Source: Pholis gunnellus
Lineage: Eukaryota; Chordata; Actinopteri; Perciformes; Pholidae
Length of the DNA: 64,000 nucleotides
NCBI GenBank assembly: GCA_910591455.2
Contig: OU342804.1
Span: 11,751,133 to 11,815,132, forward strand
Direction: 5' to 3'
The notes beneath the pieces are model-generated. The model ran no database searches and was not told where the DNA came from. It saw only the letters and a list, made by a program, of their open reading frames with translations. Numbering within the stretch: the stretch's first letter is position 1; the number at the start of each line of letters is the position of its first letter. Positions 35,376 through 43,650 of the stretch are shown here, piece after piece. The translations under genes and the position numbers were made by a program.

Positions 35376-38300
35376 CTGAAAACATTGAAAAGTATATTAG
35401 GTGCTAAGTTCTTACTGACTGACTCTGTATTTGTAAGTTTAAGTTCAGACTTTACTTCCCAAATAGCCGACAAATAAATGTTAGTCAGTGGTAGTGGATG
35501 TACTTAGATCTCACTGTAGAAAATACTGTTAGAAGTAAAAGTCATTGAAATTGTTATTTAAGTGAACGTATGCAAGTAAAATCATGTACCTAAAGGATTA
35601 AAAGTATGCAGACAAATGTCCCCTGTGACCGTGACACTATTATATATTTTATCAGATTATTACTCGTGCATTCATGTAGTTGGTTGAGGTGAAGCTACTT
35701 TTTAACTTTTGTATAAAGGGCTGCAATTCATGAATATTTCCATTATGGATTAATCTGCTGATTATTTTCTACATTAGTCGATTGATTGCACGGTTTGTAT
35801 AAATCATATTAGTCACAAGTTCTCAGAGCCCAAAAGTGACCTTCACAATGCTCTTTATGTCCAACAAGATAGATTCAATAGGAAATAGTGTTGGGTGGTT
35901 TCTTCAACAAATCTTATTTATGTTATGTATGCAAAAAACATGCATGTCCCATAACTGCTAATAAAAAGGTGCAATCTTTCCCTCTGAAATGCAGTAGAGT
36001 AGAAGTACAGTGTGCCATGAAAAGACTAAGTACAGGTACTTCAAGTTTGTACTTCCTTCCATTCCACTACTGATGTTATTGAACACACAGACAAAGCAGA
36101 GTGGTAGTTTATACTCCACACATGTCCAGTAAGGTGTTTACCTGTAGTGAGGTCAATGAAGGGCCCGGGTGGTTCTGGAGGAGCAGCGATGCCCATGGCC
36201 TTCCTGATGCCATACACGCTGCTGACGTCACATGGGGCCACCTGACCAGTCAACTCGGCTAAGTTCCCGGTCACCTTCTCAGCTGCAGACAAAGGAAGCG
36301 TCAAAAGGAAACATCACAATGACAAGAGGTGACATGCGAGTTTATTTGCATTGGAAGAAGAGACATTTAGGTCCAATCAGAGGCGATAGGAGTCAGTCAT
36401 CCGTTCAACCTTTAGCCAGAGTTCTGTGTTACGTTTAAGGAGTAGTTTGACTTTTGGGGAAATACACTTGTTTGCTTACTTAGTGAGAGTATTATGAGAA
36501 GATTGATCCCATTCTTTATGTCTACGGTTAACATCAATCTACCACCAGCAGCCGGTTAGCATAGCTTAGCATAATAACTAAAAACCAGGGGGAAGGTTAG
36601 CCTGACTCTGTCCAAAGGTAACATTATTATTTTGAGGAACAGTGACAAACCTTTAGCACACACCAACACCAGAAAGAGTTTGTGCCACTTTGAGGAATAC
36701 AACCCTGGGAATGAGGTCAATGTTGGTGATTTGAATCGTATCACTGTAGCTGTGAATCATTGTCTGAAGCTAATAGACAAAACCGCCTCCGTGGTGGCTG
36801 GCTGGTTAAGAGGTTAAATGGATTGTTGGTCTACCGATGGTTTGAGTGGAGGGAACAACAGACTCTTACCCAGCTCCAGTTCCTTGGCAGTTGGTGCCAT
36901 CAAGCAAATCATGTTCGGTGGCTGCTTAGTGCTCAGACGCTCCTTTTGCGCTTCCTGCAAGTCACGCAGGAGCTTTGTTGTCTCGTCCAATTTCTGCTGG
37001 AAGTGCAGGGCCTCTGTGATAGATCAGTGATGGGGGGGGCAACACACATACCGTTAGTACTTCCTCTGGGTTCCTCCGGTTACCTTGCGGTAGCTCCTCG
37101 GGTCCTTGATTGCACGTATTGAACACAATACATCCATTCTTTCTCTGTCCTACATTAACATGTGGAGTGCTGAGAGAATAAACTTTGACGGGCTGTTACA
37201 AAGATCTAAGAGGATACATAATGCATTGCTGAATGGCTAAATGGCTCAAACTGCTTCAGATGAAGGCAGATTTTCTTTTTTTTAATGACCTCAATGACAA
37301 AACCATTTACAGTGTGATTATGAATCTCTTTGTTCACATATTCCTTTGAACCACACATAAAGCAGTCAGGGCTGCCCAGGTTCAGCAATGTGTGTCCTGC
37401 TCTCTGGGTCGGGCACATCACATCTGTGATCCTCCATGAGAGTGGGTAGTTATTTCAGTTGTATAGTTCATTATCAAAATGACAAAAAAAAAAAAAAAGA
37501 AATGGCTTCTTTGGTTTTCTGTCTGATTCTGAACTGAGAAAGCGACGAGTCATTTGTAGTGTGCATATGCAATTTCACGTCTGGTTCTCACATGTGGCAG
37601 GTTTATACTCGTATTTAGGCAAAATCACAATGTGATATGCATTGTAAATAGAGCGGAGACAAATGCATATTTATATAATAGATCAACAGAAAATCAATGA
37701 AAAAAGACTAATCATAAAGGCCACTAATCAAACAAAACAATCTCTAATTGCAGCTTCTCAAATGTGAGGATTTACCGATTCTTCCTGTTCCTGATTGTGA
37801 AGTGAATATCTTTTAACTAATATTCTGACGTATAGACTAAATGGTTGCTCACTGAATCTACATCTACCATTAAGCTGGAGAAAGACTTTCAATACCTGTA
37901 GATACCCTGATATATAAAAATAAGCCTAATCTATAATATAGTGTTAGTTGCAGCCTGATAGGCAACACAGACTAAGGCAGACAGAAGTTTTACCCCCAGT
38001 GAGCTCCTCAGCCATCTGCAGGCCTGCAGCAGAGCGCAGGAAGTCGAGCCTGTTGCAGTTGGATGCTTCGGGTTTAACTACCTATGAGAGACAAGGGGGG
38101 GGGGGGGGGGGGGGGAGCCATGTTTAGTCAGGTTAGAAAAATGAATTCCACACTAGACAGCTGACGCTTCAAGGGAACATCCAGACCGTTTGAAGCCTCT
38201 TTAGTCATGCTGCTTCTTCGCTCCACTAAAATCGAACCTAATGAAAAGCTGCAAGAACCCGGGGAAGGGGGACGAGAGCGAGCTGGAGAGCGGCCAAGAA

Positions 38301-41300
38301 CAGCAAACAGCCAGGACAGAGGGTTTGCTGTGTGCCTGACGGAGGGGCCCGTGCTTTTGGTTTCCTCCGCTGCTCTGAGGAGCGATTCAGCCGCGCAGCC
38401 AGCGGGCACTGTAAGAAAACATGGGCCTCTCCAAATTCTTTGACAGCGGGCCCTGCGCGAGTAGCACCGCTGTGTTTTGGAAGGGGAAATGTTCTTTCCA
38501 TGCGTGGATGGATCGCAGCTAAAGGCTGGCCCCCGCTATGTTGACACAGCTGGTTGACGTAGCAACAGTCTGCCGAGGCCATCTTTAACGACAAAATGAA
38601 ATGAAGTACCCGCGCATGCGGCGTAATGCGAGAACACGTGCGGTACGCCGAACGACCCCGCAGCGGGAGCTCCTTTTTCCGAACATCGCATCCAACACCG
38701 GTGAGGGCGGACGGCGTCGGTTTGGCGTTACATGGCACACGCTGACGTTTGTCATTGTGAACTTGATGTTTATTTCCATTTACTGAGTGCTTATCACTCA
38801 GGACAGGTTTTTTATCCGGGTGTCAACTCTCACCTCCATGACCTCCGCGTCCTTTTGTGCGTTTGTGTCCTCCTCCACCTGCCGGACGGGCGAAAAACAC
38901 ACAACTCATTCAGCCAATGGATACTCTTAGATTTCTATCCGGTGCTGTTTAACTCGGTCATGAAGAAAGTCAACTTGGATGAGTTGAAGCGGTCACAATA
39001 GGTGCTTACCGGCACAGCTTCCTTCAGGGTTTTTGAATGCTCTCCGTTCGTCATTGCGTCCAGAACATTGTCCGCCAGTTTGTACACATACTCGTCTGAT
39101 TTGGCGAGGAACTTTGACAAGCTGCCAAAACACACACAGAAAAACATTTACAGCTGTTGTTTTTGAAGCAGAAGCAGAGTTAAAAATCAGAATCACTTTC
39201 TCAGCCAAGAACAGTGAGAAGTCGATATTGACAACGCTGACACTCCCCCTGCACACACTGAAAGACAAGAGACCGTCGAATACACCATAGAAGGAAGATG
39301 AAACCAAGCGTAGTTCTCCCCCCCCAGAGTGAAAAAGAAAAACATCTGGAAAGCAATCGGGCACGGAATGCCTCAAGTGACGCTCTGTGTGAATGCCACA
39401 GAGCTGGAGTGCGTCCGTGGTCGTGCCGCACATACCTGTCTGAGCCCAGCGGCTGGGCCTCCTCTCCATAGAGAGAGAACACGAGGTCAGAATCCTCCTT
39501 GCTGACGTTGGCGAAGCTGGAGTCGTAGGTGGGTGCGTAGGAGGTGAACGGCCCGTAGTTGACGTAGGACACTATGGAAAAGGGTTGCACACAGACAGCT
39601 CGTTATCTTCTCGGCCTGATTCTAGGCGATATCAGCGATGTGCAGAAACATTAAGCCGCTGCCACACATTACCTGGAGTGATCCTGTTCCTCTTATCCTC
39701 CCTAAAGCCCTGCAGGCTGTTCACACCGCTCTGCAGCCGATTGGACATCATGCCCAGTTTCACGGGACAGTAACCAGCATCTGCAATAGGAAACACTGAC
39801 ATTTTACCAACTGTCAGGAGTTTCTTCATATATTTAGGACCCATCTGCAAATGTTGCGACATCTACAAATTGCTTTTTTTTGTCCAAGCAGCACTCTATA
39901 ATCAAAAGATATTCAGCTTTCAATAGAAGTGTGTAAAAAAAAAAATCCTTTTCACATTTTTAAAGCTGGAACCAGTGAACTTTTGGACATTTTTGCTTGA
40001 AAAAAACAAACTAATTTTATTTGGAATTTGTTTGAGCTCTATTATGATTCAAGGTGGACCTACCTCCTGCTGATGGATCAGCTGAGTTGAGGATTGCCAT
40101 AGTGGTGGAGCCGTCAGACTTTCGCCTTGCAAACTCCAACTACACAACAAATAAATGAAAGCGTTAAATGCAAACACCCATAAAAATAAAATCACCTTAG
40201 TAAGAGGAATAGCTGTGTTGTGGTTAAACTTTGGGATGGACCTAGAATAAAAAAGTATGGATATTATCTTAACTGAGGGCTTTAACATTACCTACTTTTC
40301 TTTTTATGTCGTTATTTTGTAAGAGCAGGATTCGTGATTATCGTTAACAGTGGCTATGTGAATTTGAGAGGTAATAAATCCAGAGTTTCACCCTGCTTCC
40401 TCACATCACACTGCAGCACTCTGTTGGACAGCTTTCCTCCAGACTCCTCGATGACCTTGCGGATTTCCTGAAGCTCTTTCTCTACCTTTGCCGCCTCGTC
40501 CTTGGAGTCCTTTTCCTGTCTGCAAATGAAACACAAAGACGAGACAGATGAGACACTTTGTTCCTGAATGAAAAGGCTTTTTATTATGGCAAGAATATAA
40601 ATAAACATGCACACTGCAGCGAAATACTGCAAGGAGAAAACCTGTGCGAGTCTGTTCATTAAACGCCTACATCCTGCTTTCAGTCCTCAGATAATCTACC
40701 TGGAAGCGTTTCGTTGACGTCAATAAACGCCATTAAGATTTTCGGCTGTTCCTCTTGAGCGAGTCCTCACCAACACATGACTTCAATTCAAAAGGTTCTG
40801 TTACAGCACCGGGCACCAACGCGGATTTAAAAGGCGTTCGGCCTTGAATGAGAACAAGACCCAGCACGCTGCGAGGCATTCTTCACATTCTCAGCCTCCA
40901 GCGGCAGAAAACAAATTTCACTTCAGTGTCGAGGGAAATAAGCTCACAAACCAACAGTGTTCGGGAAAACTGGATCCATCAGCGTCCTGCATTTTTAGTC
41001 CTGGCTGATTAGTTACCTCAACCGTACCTGTGTTGACATGTTTACTAACGTCTCTGCTGCTGTAATACTGCACATCTCCCCGCTGTGGGGCTAATAAAGG
41101 AAAATCCTATTTCATCGTATGTTCACCACTTATTTTAGCAGGCAAGCTGGGAATTGTAGTTGGATCTTTGGTTCAAGATCAGAGACCGCTTTTGGCCACG
41201 AGAGATACTCTTAGGATAGTGTAAAATATCAAGCTTCGGGGGATTAAGCAGTGAACCAATTCCTTCATCTTGGCACTCCTAGCTTAAGAGCAGCTATGGT

Positions 41301-42317
41301 GAAGTGGCATATGACGGTGACTTTAAGAAAACATGAGCTTAAAGTCAGCAGGTTAAAGGACCTGGGTGTGCTGGGTGTCTGGGATCTCTCGCTGGTGCCT
41401 GTGGTCGAGGGTCCTTCTCTGTTCTGGTCCAGGCTGGTGCCCCCTTGGTCCTCAGTCTTTCCCGGCAGTTTGGCAGAAGGGTCGAGGCCAGACATGAAGT
41501 CTATGCTCTGCTTCAGGCTCTCCAGTCTTTCCTATTGGATTCAAAGTTGTATTTTTCTGACTTAGGATCAGGAAGGAGCAGAGAGGAGAACATGATGGAT
41601 AAACCTGTTGGTACTACTGCTGCTGCTACAATTAGAGGCAATCTGCTGCCCCCATCTGTTGCTTTATAGCAAAGTCACTTTGTTCCAGTGCTCTGTAGGA
41701 AGTTAAAGTCAAAAAACAACACTGCTGCTACTAGTAAAGAAAGCTTGTGGTGCAGTTAATACCATCTGGGTTTAAAGAAGTAGTGAATGTTCTTAACACA
41801 ATAAACTGAACAACAGGACAATCGTTAGCAGTTGGTATGATCCCTCGAAGAGATTTTTTTTTCCTGAATCCTCAGTTTCATACCTGGTTCAAGATCTTCA
41901 ATCCAGAGTGTAACAGTTTTCTAGCTGCTTTGTGGTAAATCGTCTCCGGTTTGTTGTAAATCATGGCATTTTCGCACATAACCCTGAGATCCCCCTGAAT
42001 CAACACACAAACACATCAAACACGTGACAAAAAAAAGCAACTCTTGAGGATCAAAATGCATAGAAGAGAGTATCATCCTGCTATAAAGTTGATATGGAAT
42101 GTTTATCTTGCTGTGTGTGTCTACTTAGCATGCAACAACACCCCTGTGTGTACATCAGACACATACCTTGATTTCATCCAACGACTGATAGTAATTCTTC
42201 TTCACTTTGTCCTTCATTGCACTGAAGTCCATAGGCCGTCTGATGATCATAGAATAGCCAGGTGCAATGAGGTCTGTCACCGGGAACGAGAAGAACGCCC
42301 TGGGATCTTTCCTGTAG

Positions 42318-42349
<32 letters not shown>

Positions 42350-43467
42350 TGTCCAGTACTTATTCACAGCACCAGGCATACACTAACTAACTTTACACGA
42401 AGCTGTGAGGAGACTTGCTGCTGAATGTGCAACAGCTCATAAATAAACAAGCAGATACACAATTATGTCGTATCACTAAATGACCAATGCTGCACCTTTG
42501 GAGCTGCCTGATGAGCTGGTTCAAAGCTTCCTGCAGAGGAGTTTGTTCCTTTTCTACGAGAAAAATAACAAAGCATCAAGGGAGGTTTTGCATGAAAGGG
42601 TGTTGACATAAACTGCGGACAAAGAGACATTAGAGACTACCTTCCAGTTTATCCAGCTCTGAACGTATCGGGGTCCTGCTCCGTTCATCATCTTCTGCTT
42701 CCTGTCCTTTCTTCTTCTTTGTCATCTGGCATTACAGAAACAAACAAGAAATGTAACACGAGGACGATCCGTGTAAACTAAGTTTCCCCTTAAAGAGGAA
42801 AGGAGGTATGTTCTTTCGTCACGTTACCTTTTTCTTTCCTCTGTCATCCTCCGGAGACCCTAAGCTCTTCTCTTTATCCTTCTTCTTTTTCTTCTTCTTC
42901 TCTTTGGGTTTGTCGTAGTCCGCCGGCTGTTCGTCATAAAAGGTATCCAGACTCGAGCTTCCTGTCGTCACCTCGTTTCCAGACACCTTCAACACCAGCT
43001 TCAGCGGTCTCTCTCCGTACTCTGCGGATATGAAGCCAACAAACAGCATTATCGAGCTAACCATAGGCAACTGTTGATAGCTGAGGGACCCGTGACAGCT
43101 GAGAGATGCTGGAAACAATAGTCAGCTAACAGCTAGCTCACCCAGCAAGGGCAAGTTGCAACTACTGCTAACGCTGTGTTGTACACTTACATTGCCTGCC
43201 TTGTATTCATACCGAATTGTGGCATATTAATAGATAAACGAGTGAAGTAACGGGTATTTCAGCCCCGTAGCTAATGTTAGCCTAGCAGCATGCTAGCTGA
43301 TCGACTAGCTTATAGCCGTGCTAACAATAGCGAAGCCGGGGCGTCCAGCAATGCATTTAAAACAAATCAGCAAATAGTTTAAGTGGATAAGTGCTCGAAC
43401 TATGTGCGAAAGAAATACCTTCATATCCGTGTTTTTCGGACTTGTGCTTTTTGTGCTTCTTGCCCAT
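35311..43467 (-). CDS. brd7: Bromodomain-containing protein 7 (17 coding exons, gene span)
   Basis: Nuclear subunit of the PBAF (SWI/SNF) remodelling complex that binds acetylated lysine through one bromodomain; in mammals also a p53 and BRCA1 cofactor. The joined exons give 597 residues against 651 in human. Seen in order: N-terminus MGKKHKKHKSEKHGYEEYGE; PLKLVLKV motif; lysine-rich tract typical of a nuclear localisation signal (about 46-65); bromodomain (about 95-198) with FFSFPVTDLIAPGY and the acetyl-lysine-binding N175 in YNKP; a shorter, divergent linker than in human (about 205-255), which explains most of the length difference; then the DUF3512 region with ESGGKL, GYCPVKLGM, LQSGVN and NYGPFTSYAP; C-terminal QQKLDETTKLL and NMICLMAPT. 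BRD9 is the closest alternative but lacks this N-terminus. All junctions fit in phase. Confidence 0.95.
35486..36072. mobile_element. hAT-like element in brd7 intron 16
   Basis: Starts cagtggtagtggatgtactt and ends gtacttccttccattccactactg, imperfect inverted ends. The flanking 8 bp atgttagt (35478-35485) and atgttatt (36073-36080) match at 7 of 8, the hAT duplication size. The interior includes 'gctgcaattcatgaatatttcc...gattaatctgctgatta', another common fish repeat, probably nested (35725-35880). Confidence 0.65.
36142..36282 (-). CDS. brd7: brd7 coding exon 16 (residues 530-577)
   Basis: EKVTGNLAELTGQVAPCDVS then VYGIRKAMGIAAP and FIDLTT; human has QVTPGDIVSTYGVRKAMGISIP. Acceptor ctgcag, donor gtaaac. 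Confidence 0.95.
36430..36660. repeat. Common dispersed fish repeat in brd7 intron 15
   Basis: Contains 'agtttgacttttggggaaata', 'cagcagccggttagcatagc' and 'tagcctgactctgtccaaagg', words I recognise from a very abundant percomorph repeat. Class not certain. Confidence 0.6.
36870..37013 (-). CDS. brd7: brd7 coding exon 15 (residues 482-530)
   Basis: EALHFQQKLDETTKLLRDLQ then EAQKERLSTKQPPNMICLMA; human has FQKKLDETTRLLRELQEAQNERLSTRPPPNMICLL. Acceptor tcacag, donor gtaaga. Confidence 0.96.
37994..38081 (-). CDS. brd7: brd7 coding exon 14 (residues 453-482)
   Basis: VVKPEASNCNRLDFLRSAAG then LQMAEELTG, weakly like human GRLDSSTQDRLIALKAV. Acceptor tcatag, donor gtaaaa. Its pyrimidine tract is a 21-base run of C (plus-strand G run 38095-38115). 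Confidence 0.85.
38082..38833. promoter_or_regulatory. CpG-rich, promoter-like block in brd7 intron 13
   Basis: Strong CpG enrichment from about 38250 to 38760 within an otherwise A/T-rich gene. Motifs: YY1-like AAGATGGC on the minus strand (38578-38585), near-consensus RFX X-box GTTGACGTAGCAAC (38553-38566), NRF1-like CGCGCATGCG (38611-38620), E-box CACGTG (38635-38640). YY1 with NRF1 is a common pairing at housekeeping CpG promoters. Could drive a short brd7 isoform or an unannotated transcript. A minus-strand open frame starts at the YY1-site ATG but matches nothing I know. Confidence 0.4.
38095..38115. repeat. G21 run (C21 upstream of brd7 exon 14)
   Basis: 21 consecutive G on the plus strand, so the brd7 transcript has C21 ending 13 bases before the exon 14 acceptor. 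Confidence 0.95.
38834..38878 (-). CDS. brd7: brd7 coding exon 13 (residues 438-452)
   Basis: A 45-nt acidic micro-exon (VEEDTNAQKDAEVME) with acceptor ccggcag and donor gtgaga. Being a multiple of three in phase 0, it could be skipped without breaking the frame. Confidence 0.8.
39010..39121 (-). CDS. brd7: brd7 coding exon 12 (residues 400-437)
   Basis: LSKFLAKSDEYVYKLADNVL then DAMTNGEHSKTLKEA. Matches human FLATCQDYPYVMADSLLDVLTKGGHSRTLQE. Acceptor tggcag, donor gtaagc, phase 0. Confidence 0.93.
39436..39571 (-). CDS. brd7: brd7 coding exon 11 (residues 355-400)
   Basis: VSYVNYGPFTSYAPTYDSSF then ANVSKEDSDLVFSLYGEEA. Acceptor ccatag, donor gtatgt. Confidence 0.95.
39673..39780 (-). CDS. 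brd7: brd7 coding exon 10 (residues 319-355)
   Basis: DAGYCPVKLGMMSNRLQSGV then NSLQGFREDKRNRITP, strongly conserved with human BRD7. Acceptor ttgcag, donor gtaatg. Confidence 0.95.
40064..40139 (-). CDS. brd7: brd7 coding exon 9 (residues 294-319)
   Basis: LEFARRKSDGSTTMAILNSA then DPSAG (human EFERRKPDGTTTLGLLHPVDP). Acceptor gtgtag, donor gtaggt. Confidence 0.93.
40405..40519 (-). CDS. brd7: brd7 coding exon 8 (residues 255-293)
   Basis: Helical, charged QEKDSKDEAAKVEKELQEIR then KVIEESGGKLSNRVLQCD; human has VKESGGKLTRRLVNSQCEF. Acceptor ttgcag, donor gtgagg. The donor choice joins QCD to LEFARR in phase. Confidence 0.92.
41044..41112 (+). repeat. LINE/SINE 3'-tail-like fragment
   Basis: 'gtaatactgcacatctccc' then 'gctgtggggctaataaagga' resembles the 3' terminus of a common fish retroelement. 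Lies in brd7 intron 7, antisense to the gene. Confidence 0.45.
41362..41531 (-). CDS. brd7: brd7 coding exon 7 (residues 199-255)
   Basis: ERLESLKQSIDFMSGLDPS matches human ERIQSLKQSIDFMADL. A low-complexity T/S/P/G-rich linker follows that is much shorter than the human counterpart. Acceptor aatag, donor gtcctt. Confidence 0.9.
41884..41994 (-). CDS. brd7: brd7 coding exon 6 (residues 162-198)
   Basis: Bromodomain helices B and C: LRVMCENAMIYNKPETIYHK and ARKLLHSGLKIL. N175 of YNKP is the acetyl-lysine contact. Acceptor attcag, donor gtatga, phase 0. Confidence 0.96.
42167..42311 (-). CDS. brd7: brd7 coding exon 5 (residues 113-161)
   Basis: Bromodomain ZA loop: KDPRAFFSFPVTDLIAPGYS then PMDFSAMKDKVK and YQSLDEIK. 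Acceptor ctacag, preceded on the plus strand by a (CA)n tract. Donor gtatgt; phase 0 at the end. Confidence 0.96.
42323..42349. repeat. (CA)n microsatellite
   Basis: About 13 CA units directly upstream of brd7 exon 5 on its transcribed strand, so (TG)n precedes the acceptor. Confidence 0.9.
42496..42553 (-). CDS. brd7: brd7 coding exon 4 (residues 94-113)
   Basis: KEQTPLQEALNQLIRQLQ, the first helix of the bromodomain (human EQTPLQEALNQLMRQLQRK). Acceptor tcgtag, donor gtgcag. Confidence 0.95.
42641..42725 (-). CDS. brd7: brd7 coding exon 3 (residues 66-94)
   Basis: Charged region MTKKKKGQEAEDDERSRTPI and on to ELDKLE. Acceptor tgccag, donor gtagtc. Confidence 0.9.
42828..43021 (-). CDS. 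brd7: brd7 coding exon 2 (residues 17-65)
   Basis: EYGERPLKLVLKVSGNEVTT, then an acidic stretch and a lysine-rich tract likely to act as a nuclear localisation signal. Acceptor ccgcag, donor gtaacg (minus strand); phase 0 at the end. Confidence 0.94.
43419..43467 (-). CDS. brd7: brd7 coding exon 1 (residues 1-17)
   Basis: ATG at 43467 reading down: MGKKHKKHKSEKHGYE, matching the human start MGKKHKKHKSDKH. Donor gtattt on the minus strand; ends one base into a glutamate codon. Confidence 0.94.
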
Positions 43468-43650
43468 TGTTTGTATTTTGATCTGGCACCGGCTGATCGC
43501 TCTCTCTGATCTCTGTGGTTTTGCGGAAGCACCGTAGTACAGAGGAGGGAACTGCGCAGATCAATGCAGGCCTCTAGCGCCACCTGCCGGCGTGGCGGTG
43601 GCATCGCAGGGTGATTTGACCACCATTTATCGTCGGTAGGGGGCGTCGCT
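43468..43650 (-). promoter_or_regulatory. brd7: brd7 promoter and 5' UTR region
   Basis: GC-richer sequence just upstream of the brd7 ATG without a TATA box. It has an ETS-like gcggaag on the plus strand (about 43523) and two CTCF-like motifs at 43577-43590 and 43632-43646. The transcription start is probably within 43480-43560 (inference from position and composition). Confidence 0.55.

Noticed and set aside
38238..38738. A 166-codon minus-strand frame in the CpG block
   Set aside because: High GC lowers stop frequency, no recognisable domain, and frames are also open on the other strand; reported as a regulatory block instead.
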